A stretch of DNA of 64,000 nt from Metopolophium dirhodum (GCF_019925205.1 NC_083560.1:93648083-93712082), one strand, 5' to 3'; shown: positions 34,150-46,126, numbered from the stretch's first letter. The notes: generated from the letters alone by a model not told the origin. Made by a program: numbers and translations.

Positions 34150-34730
34150 AAACATTTATTGTAATTAATGAGTATCTAATCATAAACTAACATAAAAAAA
34201 AAAAAAATGTTATTTATGTATTAAAAATTATTGTAATATTATCATAAACAATTTACTAACCATATATTATTGTATTAAATTATAAAAAAAAAAAAAGAAA
34301 ATTATATATTATGTAAAATGAAAATTATTATACTATGAAAAATGAAAATTACTATATTATATAAATGAAACAGTTATATTATATAAGATGAAATATATAC
34401 ATTGTCATGTAATTGAAAATTGTAATGTTATGAAAACAAGAATACTGTTATGTTATGAAAAACAAAAATATTGTTATGTAATGAAAATTAATGTTAAAAA
34501 AAAAAAAAAAATATGTAAAATGAAAACCATTATGTCGTGAAAAGAAATTATGTAAATTGTCGTTAGGACAATAATTAATAATTTATATATAATATTATTG
34601 TAAACTTATGAACTATGTAATTATGCATGTTGTCCATGTTTTATGTAAACTTTCTTTTATATACACATTTAAAGATTTTTGTAGTTCTACAAATTGTAGC
34701 CCTACAAAAACCTTTGAAAGTGCGATGAGG
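34150..34730. other. Low-complexity AT-rich interval
   Basis: Short degenerate units such as atgtaaaatgaaaatt recur loosely between 34310 and 34560, with poly-A runs. No coding sequence. Confidence 0.5.
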
Positions 34731-35343
34731 TGTAACGAGCTGTGACTACGTATATATTAATAATAATGATATATTCAATAATAGACATAAATGCTGCAGG
34801 GAGCACGTAACCCCGGGCGGCATACATCGATAAAACTAATAGTTATTACTATGTATAATATCAGTAATCCCGGAAAGCCTACATCGATAGGAGTACAGGA
34901 CTAATAGTAAAAACATCAACGGTACCGCGCAACACGTGATAAGTATAGGAAAAACGAATAATATAATAAGCATAAAAGATCATGACTTTGAACAAAATAT
35001 ATACTCCTAAAATAACATAATTATACGAATGACGTCTAAAGGTGACCTCAGGAGTACACAGAGATATACCGTTTTTATACTAAAAATGCCATAGGAGGAA
35101 GCTATTAGGAATACCCGACGAGGTACGTCGATGGACAAGTATCCATCAGACGAAGCAGAGAACCAGCAGAGAAACCACTTAGTCAATTATTAAGTCACAT
35201 CTCGTTTACCAAAGTTATTAGTTAATTATTTTGGACTTAATATTTACGTTAAATTACAAATAAATATACATAACTCATACATTAAACTTGTTATTTATTT
35301 CAAAATACTTCCATTATTGAGCTGAAGTAGTTGGTTCGTTACA
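34731..35343. repeat. Possible solo LTR
   Basis: The interval starts tgtaacga and ends tcgttaca, which are perfect inverse 8-mers of the TG...CA type at LTR edges. It has an aataaa signal near 35260 and no ORF. The length, 613 bp, fits. No target-site duplication is visible (gagg before, gtac after), so the call is weak. Confidence 0.35.
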
Positions 35344-36074
35344 GTACCTACCTACTTAATAGTCTGCACAGAGAGTGCCACAGACGCACAGTAAATTGAA
35401 AACTGAGAATCGGAAAATAAAATGATTATATAATAGTATTCAACCACTGTACGAAAGGGCGATACAACTAATACCTATATTAATAGGTAATACGAAAACG
35501 GGATACGGGCACCAGCTATTTAAAGGTAATAAAATAATATATTAATATTATATATAATAGGGGTGTCATATAGGTACATAAACTTGAAGCTAATATGCAA
35601 TAAGCAAAAGAGCTATTACTCTATTACCTTAAACGGCTTAAACACATAAACACATTTCTTCCGCGAAAACTATGACCAATTACGGTAAATTCGTACTTGT
35701 ACGTACTCAACTGTACACAATTTCAATTATATTATATCATATTTTATAATATAATAATTTATTATTTTACACATTATTTTTTTTTCGTGACGTATTGGGT
35801 TTTAACTACAAGCCTAAGGAGGGGCTAAAAAGTAAAACCTCATGGGTGGGCTAAATAGAAGCACGGAGGGGCTAAGCCCTCCTAGTTACGCCGATGACCA
35901 TCCATTACAGTTACCTAACCTAACCTACCCACTTGTAACCTACTGTAAAGCAGAGCAACATCCACTTACCCACCTTTTAAATTTTTTTCATTTAAGAAAA
36001 TGCCTGTTCATACACGTAATTGGATCAAAACATATTGAAGTATTTTGCAGCTATATTTTTAATTTTTGAAAAAA
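35344..36074. other. Gene-free interval with repeat ends
   Basis: At 35790-35895 the sequence aggaggggctaaaaagtaaa and ctaagccctcctagttacgc form a weak inverted G/C-run structure like that in the 187-bp duplication at 11271. At 35925-35980 a stretch (acttgtaacctactgtaaag) recurs near 47350-47405 and, diverged, near 41205-41255. Confidence 0.4.
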
Positions 36075-36240
36075 ATGCAGGAAGTTCAGCGAAAAAAAGT
36101 AAAGGCGATGCTTTGAATGAGTCTTTTAAAATATCTTGAGGCTGCAAATCTATTATTTTCATTTGAAGCTCAACATAAACTTCTTCATAACCAATATTAA
36201 ACCGATTGGCAAGCAGTTGAAAATATTGTGAATGTCGTTA
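36075..36240 (-). pseudogene. hAT-type transposase scrap (GTF2I-repeat/ZBED-like C-terminal region)
   Basis: The minus strand reads FQLLANRFNIGYEEVYVELQ, then MKIIDLQPQDILKDSFKA and FFAELPA. This resembles the region N-terminal to the dimerisation domain in ZBED5/FAM200/GTF2IRD2-type hAT-derived proteins. Both ends are lost. The recognition rests on about 50 residues. Confidence 0.5.
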
Positions 36241-36917
36241 TATGATTTTTTTTTGATATGATTTTCAATTGAATGTCGTCATAGAATTTAAATGGGGCAT
36301 ATTGAATACGCGCGGGCCGCCGGTTACCGACCACTGTATTAGAGCATTGTCTATCAACTTCAGAACGTTGCTCTGAACACAAACTATAACTTAAACTACA
36401 TTGCATTTTACCTCGAGCTGTACTTTATATGGGTCTAAAGAAACACTTGTCTGCCTGGAAATGAAACTAGTTAGGTATTATACAAAATCCTTCACTAGGT
36501 TTAAACTCCTGTACATTCAGGACATGATTGCTTTCTTACAACTTTAAACCTTTATTATTAGAGAATTCAAAATGTGAATATTTATTACTCATAATTTATT
36601 TTAATTTTTGAAAATAATTAATTAAGAACCTTTGAAGTTTGAAATTTCCATTATCTAATTTAAAATTACAAGAAATCAATTGTTTAGGACCTAAACTTTA
36701 GGTAGTTAAGTAGCAAATTAAATACACAGATTAGGCAGATGATTCAAAATATTTTCAATATTAATTTTAATAAATGCATATTCATCGACAGTAAAAAAAA
36801 AACAATTTACAACTTTTCACCTGTTTTCCCATATAACGTAATAAAAACTTGAATTTTATCCCCCGAACTAGTACAAGAGTTTACGACCACGTTGTTTTCC
36901 ATCTCACGCACGCATCC
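36241..36917. other. Gene-free interval
   Basis: Nothing recognised beyond simple AT-rich sequence and short chance ORFs. Confidence 0.3.
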
Positions 36918-37216
36918 ACGGACTAAGATATACGAGACTGGTTTACACATGGTTGGAGGGTAGTAGATGAACGGTCCCCAGATGTTTCGACACCGCCACT
37001 CACCCATCCTAATAAGCCGCCGAAAGGTACAACTAGGGGTAAAAGCGCTTCTAGTAACTGATATAATATATAGGTATAATTTACATAGAACAATAATTGT
37101 GTTTTCATAACACATGTGCATCTACATGATGGCGCTTTTACCCCTAGTTGTACCTTTCGGTGGCGTTCGAAACATTTGAGGGTCACTGATAAGGCGGTCG
37201 ATACATCTTAGTCCGT
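36918..37216. mobile_element. 299-bp palindromic MITE
   Basis: Outer arms acggactaagat (36918-36929) and atcttagtccgt (37205-37216) are inverted. Inner arms 37021-37048 and 37132-37159 are a perfect 28-bp inverted pair containing aaaggtacaactaggggtaa. Further matches between them (atgtttcga) make nearly the whole element foldable. It has no coding capacity. No target duplication was identified. Confidence 0.75.
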
Positions 37217-37700
37217 GACGCAGCATAGATATTAAAGAAAGATACCTTTTAAGTTGCCTAAACTATGCTTATCATACGGGAACGAACATGAAAATATTTG
37301 GATGTTATAGAGGTTGTTATGTAAAAAAAATATTTTCAAAAACATTAATACTTTTTGAGATAATGAGTGTTTTACGCTTAATGAATCACCCTGTATAATA
37401 TATATGTTATTATATTTGTCTATGGTAATAATTAAATAATGTTTTATCTCATTTATATTATATCAGCCAATCACTGATGTATTTTAATTAATGGATATTT
37501 TTTTTTTGTGAATTGTGAAGTATTGTTTATTATATTTTAAAAAGGAAACTTGACAGTCGATAAACGATATGAAGACATCATTGAGAACGCAACTTCTCCG
37601 CAAGATGCTTCATAATAGTTTAGTGCTAGATAATATGTTTTTTTAATATTGATGTTCATAGAATGTGTATCATTATTATTTTTTTTTTTTTGGTAGAAAA
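37217..37700. other. Gene-free interval with a dispersed-element end
   Basis: At 37320-37400 the reverse complement begins tacagggtgattcatt and continues tatctcaaaaagtatt. It matches the plus strand at 22700-22790 (tacagggtgattctttt, tatctcgaaaagtatt); a third shorter match is at 38928-38945. These look like ends of one dispersed family. Confidence 0.5.
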
Positions 37701-38187
37701 TTCAACGTCAGACGCAATGGAACAAAATATAGAATTTGATATACATTTATTTTCAGAATTTTTTAAAAACTAATATCGAACAATATTTTAATACATGATG
37801 CGATAAGAATCAAAGATTATATAAAAACATTGTTAGTCGGTTACTATGGCCTATGGGAAATCATACAGGTATTTTTCAATACTCTCATTGTATAATTTCT
37901 AATTTTTAGGCGGATAAAATTGGGAGAAAACCACTTTTTGTCCAATATGGAGGAATTGGATTTGACCAATTTTAATTATAGCCATGGCCTATCCATTCTT
38001 TAATATCTATGGCACGCAGTCTATTGGCAAAACAAATTAACACTGGGAGCGCTGTCGACGCCTTTCGTACTGATCACTGATGGTTAGGCGGATTCCACTT
38101 GTTTCCACCAGAGCGCTCATCGTTAGCTTGTTTTACCAACACGCGATAAACAGTCTGCGTTCGAATGTTCTTACTTCTTGCTCGGCC
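37701..38187. other. Gene-free interval with a MITE-end match
   Basis: Short coding-like scraps (near 37699-37772) cannot be assigned. At 37984-38015 ggcctatccattctttaata followed by tctatggc matches the terminus of the MITE at 41355-41712, so a lone end or degenerate copy lies here. Confidence 0.35.
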
Positions 38188-38330
38188 CTATGGCCTATAC
38201 GTAATATCATAGTCGTAGTCGGATAACTTCAATCGCCAGCGCATCAACTGTAACCACCAGCGCATTAACTGCAACGATTTAATACCAAACAGGTGGCATG
38301 TTAGAGGTCGATGAGGCACCGACGCAGGTG
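38188..38330 (-). pseudogene. Ty3/Gypsy RNase H fragment
   Basis: The minus strand reads HRPLTCHLFGIKSLQLMRW and then LMRWRLKLSDYDYDITYRP, the end of the RNase H domain that precedes the integrase in Gypsy elements. LQLMRW is duplicated in tandem within the fragment (QLMRWWLQLMRWRLKL). The rest of pol is absent. Confidence 0.65.
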
Positions 38331-40714
38331 TTGTTGTTGTTATCCCGTCCTTGGTCATATTCGTAGTTTCGAGTGGTTTGTTAAAGAGGAATAATAAAAG
38401 ATTTGTTTTATACATTGGTACTTCTTAGTAAGTCGTAAACGTTTTGGTCCGTCTCGATTCTAGGAATCGATGAAATGGCGTACACGACTATTTGATATTT
38501 CTAGTATGATAATTTTGTAATAAAAAGTATCGCGTCGGCATGGCGAGATACTGCTGTTTACTTTATGCATATTTGTCGCATCTCATTACATCGTGTTTTG
38601 AAATGGGCGGTGGTAAACTCTCCCGGGTCTATTTATGTTTACCTGAAGGAAATGTGTAAACTCTCCCGAGTTGTTTTAAATGTTATTGCTACTCTATGAA
38701 TTGACTTAACTGCAGAGATTGCGATTGTCATTTTAAATTTTTATTTTCAATTGCATTACTGTTAATCTGTATTTGTTATTTAAATATTAATTATTTATAC
38801 CTTAGGTTTTTTGAAAGGTTTTTTTCCAACTATCATAAAAAGTAGTAATTGACTAATGACTATTATAACTCACAGCAACGTCAGCAACATTGATTTTTAT
38901 TTTTAAATAATTAACTTTTTTTGTGAATCATCCTGTATAATACAATACAAAAAGTAGTATTTTGACTATAATATTATAGCTCAAAGCAACTATAATTTTT
39001 ATTATTAACTTAATTATTTTAGTGTTACTAACTCTGTAATACGAATAATGCTCTAATAACATTTTTAATATTTTACATTTAAAACAATGTAGGTATTCAC
39101 AATATAAAAACAGGGCTACTGGCGCTACCTGGACGAGACATATTATGTCCTACCAAACTGCCGAGAAAATTTGCTACAAGTGGTGTCGCATTATCTTCTT
39201 TTCATCGTGTCTATAACATATTGTAGTAAGCCAAACCGTGTAGGTGGCTACCGTAGATTTAGGAAGTAATTCAGGTGTAAATAAGTATAGACTCAGCCCA
39301 TTGTGCATCATGAAACACAAACCGTTCCCTAAACATTGGTTTTGAGTTTTATTAAAGCAATTAAGCAACTTTCCTCATACGTATTATAAATATTGGTTAA
39401 TGCCAGTAACTATAAGTTGTTTTTGTAACTTTTCCGGTTATGTTTGAGGTATTTTTCATAAAACTGTTTTAATACAAGTTCATAATAAATGTTACAATAT
39501 TATTTATTTTGTGTTTCATGGAAACTATTTATATTTATATATTAAACTAATTATATTTATGGTACATAAAAGGAACGGTTCTAAATCTTTTATGAAAATT
39601 GTTATTTTTGAATTTTGTTGTTATATTTATTGGATAATGACTAACAATATAATACGTACTTTAAAATTTCAGAAACATAGTACCTATACTCTTTATAAGC
39701 TTCATAGTTATCATTATTGGTTATGGTATTTTTTTATTACCATCTTTCTTTTGCTCCTCCGTTATAGAAATAGGTACCTTATGTAGATTATACAATATAT
39801 ATTTTAATGAGATAGATATAAAAAATTATTATTGATCATACTAAATATTATTAATAGAGCTGGTTGTTCATGCACTTAAAAGTACCTACCTACTGTTATT
39901 ATATAATTGCATTTATCAACAATTCAAAATGTCTTTATTTTATAAATATTTGATTTTATTTTGAAATTATTTATTTACAAAATTAGGTATAAATTAGGTA
40001 TACTGCTATTATATAAAAGGTTATCAAACTTATAATTGCGCCTGTTGACAGTAAGTTAATATTTTTGTAGCGTGGAAAAATTATTTTACATAGACTATGA
40101 TTTTTGAACATTATAGAAGAATGCGACTTTCAAATCTTTTTCTATCCTTACCCTAAAAACCAACCATTCCATCGGAACGTATTTTAGAAATCTTTACCAA
40201 AGTTTTAATTTGCTGTACATTGATTAATTAGTATGAATTTATGTTCTTAAAATATCAAAATGTGCATTTAAAATAAAAACAATAAAAATTAAAATAGTAT
40301 TTTTTGATTCTTACCTCTGCATGTCTCGGTGGTACGCGGCGGTATATTACAGCAAACGGTCTAACGGATAGTGGACAAGCGACAACAGTAGTCAGTGATA
40401 CACGATTAAACTACTATAAATTAAAGCAAATACTTATTCGTATAAAAATTTGCAAATTCGTATATAGTAATTGGTATTTGATTAAAGTTGGAAATTTGCA
40501 GTATTGCAGTAACTACTCCGTTCCACGTGAGAACGCGTAATAAATTCAATAGCTCTGAGTATTGTGACACACTAATTTGTCATGTATTAATGTGATGTGT
40601 CTCCAGAAAAAAAAAAATTGACTTACAGATTGATATTTGTATGGTTTTTAATGATTTAATACAATTTTTTGGTATTTGGTATTCAGATAAGATTAATTGG
40701 TTGATTTGATTGGA
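38331..40714. other. Long gene-free interval
   Basis: No coding sequence, element or clear repeat was recognised, apart from the short match to the tacagggtgattc family near 38928-38945. Confidence 0.3.
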
Positions 40715-41260
40715 TTGATTGATTTTTGATACTTCGTAATATTTCCAAAACGAATAACCGTAGACTCACGAAATGTTCACCAAAGATTTATATCAGTATT
40801 TCGACTTAAACTATTTCGAGGCATTTTGAGCTACTTAAAGCCATGATAATTTTTTCAAATTGTTAATACTATTTTTCAGTTAGAAATTCATAACAGTTTT
40901 TTTTCATAGCTAAGATAAGAAATCGATTTTTTTTTTTAGGTGATTTATGTAGTTTTATAGCCTATTGCGAAAAGTAATGGACTAATCTGAGGTTCCTTAA
41001 ATAAATTCTAACTCCCTGGACCCCACCCCCCCCCCTTAATCTGGGCTTGTACTAATACTTATTAAAAATTCTGAGGTATTTACCACAGTAGCCATACGTG
41101 TTCAGAACCACTCCTAGGCTAACGCACCGTCTCCGCTCAGAATCGTTTTTGTATCTAATGATTTATCATTGAATTCAAATTTAACAAATCCAAAATTATA
41201 GTGACATACTCGACAACTAATGTACAGCAGAGAAGTACCCACTTGTCCCTTTTTTCTTTA
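40715..41260 (+). repeat. Diverged copy of the dispersed AT-rich repeat family (3' part)
   Basis: The order of blocks follows 46790-47405: an acatgaaattttgac-like block, tttgagct, then ctccgctcagaatcgttttt at 41132-41151, attgaattcaaatttaac and a final block near 41205-41255. A run of C lies at 41018-41035. Confidence 0.55.
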
Positions 41261-41354
41261 TTTTTGTCGTTGAAAAATAACACGCTTAAAAAAGGTTTAA
41301 ATTTACTTGCTTATTCAATAGCACGGAAAATGTTTGAAAGGTCGGCGCTGTAAG

Positions 41355-41712
41355 CATAGATAATATAAGAATGGATAGGGCATAAGAACTTAGCACATGC
41401 AACTTTAGTGATACTATTTTTAAGGTTATATGGGGCAAATATTGATATGGTTATTGATAAATAATAATAAATATTTTAAATATTTAACAAAGTTTAGAGT
41501 AATTTTCCAGGCACAAGTGGCACAGCACTCAAAATACAAACTGACAAATATCTAAATATAACTGACTATCATGTTATCATTATTATTTAATAAAATAGTT
41601 TTGCACATAACCTTAAAAAGCCCCATATCGTCTTTCTCTCTTTCCCAAAAAAGCACACGGCCCCATATGGAACTAGTATAGGCATGTCCTATCCATTCTT
41701 ATATTATCTATG
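41355..41712. mobile_element. 358-bp MITE with 29-bp terminal inverted repeats
   Basis: catagataatataagaatgg at 41355 (29 bp in all) is matched inversely at 41684-41712 with one mismatch. The flanks gctgtaag (41347-41354) and gctgcaaa (41713-41720) agree at 6 of 8 positions and could be a decayed 8-bp target duplication, which would suit a hAT or P-type MITE. A related single end lies near 37984-38015. Confidence 0.75.
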
Positions 41713-41720
41713 GCTGCAAA

Positions 41721-42051
41721 TCTCAACTTTTAATCGTTGAATAACAATTAAGCATCAACAATTAATAATCTAGTAAATAGGTGTTTGTTTTTATATTTCA
41801 AAACATTTTGTATTGTCGGTTGAGGCGCTTAAGTCAGTCGATTTTTGTCCCAATTTTGGAGACACCCCTTCCTTTCCCCACCCCCCGAGACACTACTAAT
41901 CAGCCGGATGAAGCTTTATCAGTCTAAGCAGTGACACATGGTAGCTTTCTACTAAGTTGTTTGTCCTAATATCTTGGTTGAATACTGTTACAGCTGCTGG
42001 TCCCATTGTTTTAAACCAATATCCCCAAATGTTATTAATCATAAATGTTGT
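41721..42051. other. Gene-free interval
   Basis: No coding sequence or repeat recognised; it includes a run of C at 41879-41886. Confidence 0.3.
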
Positions 42052-43203
42052 CTATTCCCAGGGAAGTTTTCCTGCTGACGAACAAAAAAAATTTTTAAAT
42101 TTGTCCCGATTTTCGAACGCTTCTTTTTGGGCACTACCTCCTTGATGATTTAAAGATGTTATGAGCCCTGCAGGTATAGATGCACTTGACGAAACTTCTC
42201 TGCTATGAACGTCGGTGGCATCTTCTTTAATAAAATTGTGGAGTATACAAGTTGTCATTATAATAGAGTATCGACATTTTGTGGTAATGCATTAAGTCAA
42301 TAGATTCTAAAATTCGCCATTAGTTTACCAAAAGCATCATCGACAACCTTTCGTGCTCTTGAAAGACGATCATTGAATTTTTTATATTCTGATCTTCATG
42401 CACTTGCAGTCCTGGATAAGGTCACAACAAATATTTTTTTTAGTGGAAAAGCCTCATCTCCTATAATTGGTAGAGGTAATTTTTCATTTGTACTTGGCAG
42501 ATATTGTTCATTTGGAATATTTAATTTATTCTTCTCTAAAGCTTTTCCAAAATTTGAATTTGAAAGAATTCCACCATCACTATTTTTACCAAATGCTCCT
42601 ATATCGACCGCTAAAAATGTATATTGTTCATCTACAAGGGCAAGCAACTACTATGGAGAAGGTTTTTTTATAATTGAAGTAGAGTGATCCACTATTCGGA
42701 GGAGCTTCAATAACGAAATGCTTACCATCAGACTCGCTTATGCAATTTGGAGTTCCAAATTTCCCAAAATTCTTTGGCGATTTGCTTCCAATCTTCTCCA
42801 GGAATAGAAAGATTCGTCTTTCAATTTTGAAATAATCGCACTGCATACTTCTAGTACAATTGATTGTACTGTTGAATGCCCCAGACTAAAGCTAAATGCA
42901 ATTGTTTAGTAAGTCACCAGTTCCCAAGAATCTAAAAAAATAAACGTAAAATGAAAAATATTTTGTTGCGGATTAATATATTATTAAAATATTAAATATC
43001 ATGTTATTATACCTCAGGCAAACGGCTAATTTTTTTTTTGGAGGTATCGCTTCTCGAAAGTGAGTATTTTGTTTTGTTATACTATTTTCAGTTTTTAAAA
43101 AAAGTACATTAAACTGGAACCTAGTCATTCGAAAATATTTAAAAAATTTTCCACGTGATCCTCCAACGTTTTTTACTCGCCACATGGTCATTATTTTCAT
43201 CAT
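42052..43203 (-). pseudogene. Second Harbinger (HARBI1-like) transposase pseudogene
   Basis: From 43203 leftward the minus strand shows FKYFRMTRFQFNVLF and FREAIPPKKKLAVCLR (N-terminal region), then NCISESDGKHFVIEAPPNSG (first Asp), MLALVDEQYTFL, SDGGILSNSNFGKALE, LPIIGDEAFPL (second Asp), RLSRARKVVDDAFGK and TTCILHNFIKED. The third catalytic position reads Asp where Glu is usual. Frameshifts between the pieces (near 42840, 42640, 42400 and 42260) make it inactive. Terminal repeats were not found, and it belongs to a different subfamily from the element at 15485. Confidence 0.8.
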
Positions 43204-43889
43204 TATCGAGCAATAATGCCATTATAGCCAAATCTTTATTAAATAAATTTCTAAACATTTTAAAACACTACTAAAAAGTTGAGTAATTTTGAATTAAATA
43301 ACTAAACGTGTAGACAAGTGCGCGTCGTACAGTACTACTGTCGTTGTCGTCTTGCCGATGTCGGTCCTATGCGTATTGGACACATTTTTGTCGTGTCGTG
43401 TCACGATTATTAATTAGAAAAAGAAAAACTTATTTGTTATTATATTAATTTGTTATTTAGAAAACTTAAAAAAAAAATTATTACATACATCCAATTGTTG
43501 AGTATTAAGAATTTGTCCCAACCCCAGTTCTTGGGAGAAGGTGTACTTAATTTTTTTCCTAATACAGTACTTTATTTTATAATATATATTCATATATAAA
43601 CCTTATATTTTTGTCTTATAGTTATGATGAAGTTGCATTGAATTTATTTAAGTTTATGAGTTCCAAAATTGTGCAAAGCTGAGTTTATTGCACAAGTCTT
43701 TTAAACGTTTGAATGAAAATGAATATGATGTTTACACTCAAAATGGGGAATTTATATTTAATTCAATCATTAAATATGAATTCCAAAAACTATTATATAA
43801 GATTGATAAAAACGGATATCAAGATTTTACATACAATAAACTGCAGTGGGTGTTTTTTTTATCACCTGTTTGAATAAAATTACATGGGC
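43204..43889. other. Interval without an assignable gene
   Basis: A plus-strand frame at 43688-43873 (61 residues, FKRLNENEYDVYTQNGEF) is open but unrecognised. The rest is AT-rich and empty. Confidence 0.3.
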
Positions 43890-44508
43890 TTTAGATGATG
43901 TAGTGATGGTAGACGTTGGGGACTGCTTTGTAAAATTTTATATGGACCACCACATATTCTTTGTTAATTTCATCTACTGCAGTTTGTCTAAAACCAGTTA
44001 TTAAGTTGTTAACTAATATTATTATGTTCATAGTGTTATCTTGAAGGTTTCATTGACGCATTATACTCACATAAACGTATACGAGATTCATAAATATTAC
44101 GTCCAACGATATGACACGAAAGACATCAACAGTGGTAAATCTTTTTCCAAATCGTTAATACATATAGGTGGCACATACTTGATTGTCTTGTCAAAAAGGG
44201 CACCCAATAACTAAGTGGGTAAATAGGTCTGCATATTTTACCATCATATTTTGAAAACCTGATGGATTTTAACTATTGTTTATTAATTATTATACTTATT
44301 ACTTTAACAATATAGCTTCATAAATTACCCATAGCATAAAATATCTGTTCTTAAACTTCCTGGTAGTTGTTCAATATAGAATATTCTCCATTTGTTTGCT
44401 TTTTCTTTTATACTCTCTTCATTTAACATAAGAATTTCGTGAATTTCCCTCTTGGCTAAATTTTCTAACGATACTACATCACTACAAAGCGGCAAAATGT
44501 AAGTAATT
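43890..44508 (-). pseudogene. Exon-like pieces of an unidentified protein
   Basis: An open stretch with an acceptor (ctcatag) near 44509 reads YILPLCSDVVSLENLAKREI and EKANKWRIFYIEQLPG, with a donor (gtaatt) near 44331. A second piece after the acceptor ccatcag near 44265 reads KYDGKICRPIYPLSYWVPFL, then breaks with a stop. A third near 44025-43905 reads VDEINKEYVVVHIKFYKAVP. Splice-like borders suggest a real but decayed gene. The first piece recalls F-box or SOCS-box-like helices in style only; I cannot assign a family. Confidence 0.35.
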
Positions 44509-44601
44509 CGATAAGCTATGAGAAAAAATATACACAGAACATTACAATATATACTATGTTTATAATAATGATACAGTTTGTAGTTTATTTATAATAATTA
44601 A

Positions 44602-44779
44602 TTGTCGCCAAAACATAATTATTATAATAGAATGCGTGCCGTCTCTGTCTTATTGCTGTTGTTATTGCGTGCCGCCGCTGGTTTATTGTTGCCGTTGATA
44701 CTGCGTGCCGCTGCTCCTTTATCATCGTCGGGACTGGTGATATCCATGAGGAGATTGATCATCGACATTGGACCAGGTA
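44602..44779 (+). other. Signal-peptide-like first-exon candidate
   Basis: The frame includes MRAVSVLLLLLLRAAAG, a run of Leu typical of a signal peptide, then a tandem partial repeat of the same segment (LLPLILRAAAP), with a possible donor (gtaaaa) at 44777. The ATG at 44632 would give the best signal peptide. No downstream exon was recognised, and the GC-richer repeat (tgcgtgccgc) could be chance. Low confidence. Confidence 0.2.
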
Positions 44780-45100
44780 AAAAATATTATCGTAACATTG
44801 CAATTAAATTTATTGTATTCTTGTCTTGGGGCGCCCTTTCTGATAATAACTCATAATATCTTGTTTTATATTAATATTTGTTGTTACCTATTATAATTAT
44901 TACGAGCGTACCGCACTTGCATAAGCATTGTCTGTTTATTATTATTTTGTTTTATAATATTAAGTCACCTTGTCCTAACTCAACATAACGCGAGTCATCG
45001 CAGACGACCACCAGAAGTGCAGGATCTGTGTTGGCGAAAACAATTGCTGTTCGATTAAGTTATTGAGGGTGATTTTTAAGTTGGCTTTAATGATGAAGAT

Positions 45101-45330
45101 TTGATGGCAGATGGTCATGATAATTTTTATTTGATTGAAAATGGTATTAAGCTGAAAAAAATAATTAAATATGTAAATAATGTAATTAAGTGTAAAAAAA
45201 AAAAAAAAAAATGTTTTAATAGGAATATAAATACGTACAGTGTAATATTGGTATGTGAAGGGCTGCAGGAATATTTGAAAAAATGTACGTACGCCAGGGT
45301 TAACGTGTCATTAAAATTTTCGAAAGGAGG
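45101..45330 (+). other. Open stretch followed by a donor-like site, unknown
   Basis: The frame from MMADGHDNFYLIENG is interrupted by a Lys run from poly-A and ends SKGG before gtaagt at 45330. It may be an exon, but no family is recognised. Confidence 0.2.
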
Positions 45331-45484
45331 TAAGTGAAACATAGCCACCGACTCCTTATCGAGGATTATAGTATGTACCGTCTGATTTTCGTCTGGACAT
45401 CTATAATGTTAAAATATTATGTTAAAAGTATACAAGGTGTAACAGATATAACTGGCTTTTGGAATACATTTTCTTGTAATTCAT

Positions 45485-45800
45485 AATTTTGATTTTTGAT
45501 TCTAAGCGAAGCGATGTGAATGATGTGGTGTTTTTATTTTTTATTTTTTTACTTTTTATTTTTGTGTTTGTCATCACTTTTTAGGACAGAAAAAATGCTT
45601 GGATTTTCTTCAACAGTACCTTTTCTGATAGGGAAGTGAAACTAGTTGGTACTTTTTTTTTTTGGGGGGGGGTCAACCAATTTGGTTGTTTGGCTTAATT
45701 CTAAAAAAAAAAAAATGAGCTTAGATACATGAAATTTTGACTAAAATTTTTTTATAAGCATTCACACGCATTTTATAATGTAACTACATTCTTAATATGT
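45485..45800 (+). repeat. Partial copy of the dispersed AT-rich repeat family
   Basis: It starts with gattctaagcgaagcgatg and includes ttctgatagggaagtgaaac and a G run. It ends near 45800. Confidence 0.75.
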
Positions 45801-45871
45801 ATATTATTATTATTAATATTATTCATAATATGTCTTAAAGCTTTCATCTGAATACTGTTCTCAACACTTAC

Positions 45872-46126
45872 CCCATATGTGTCATATTCAGGTCATCCAG
45901 CGTGTGGTAAAACGACCACCAATGGTCAAGGCCATATAGAAAGGTTCGGAAATCGGCGTCCAACATGCACAACATACGTTGGTGAATGCACTCAATTGCA
46001 TTCACCAATTTCCGCGCACGTTGAACAATCCCGTTCATTGACGACTGAAATCTGGCGACGTACCTAGCCACCAGTTCCGTCTTCACCAGCCATACCTTCT
46101 GCTCTAAAAGCCTACTAATTGATTCA
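45872..46126 (-). other. Open exon-like stretch with canonical splice sites, unknown product
   Basis: Reading leftward, the acceptor (tttttcag) at 46128-46127 is followed by 255 open bases, SISRLLEQKVWLVKTELVAR to HTLDDLNMTHMG, and then a strong donor (gtaagtg) at 45871. The codons are used evenly and the translation (RARKLVNAIECIHQRM, FRTFLYGLDHWWSFYHTL) looks like a real helical protein. No domain is recognised and no neighbouring exon was found. It could be one exon of a host gene or of an unrecognised element. Confidence 0.35.

Noticed and set aside
35915..35932. cctaacctaacc, similar to the insect telomere unit
   Set aside because: Only about two units are present and they are not continued.
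22698..37400. The inverse tacagggtgattc copies as ends of a single giant element
   Set aside because: The interval contains several complete independent elements, and the motif has a third copy; separate dispersed copies are simpler.
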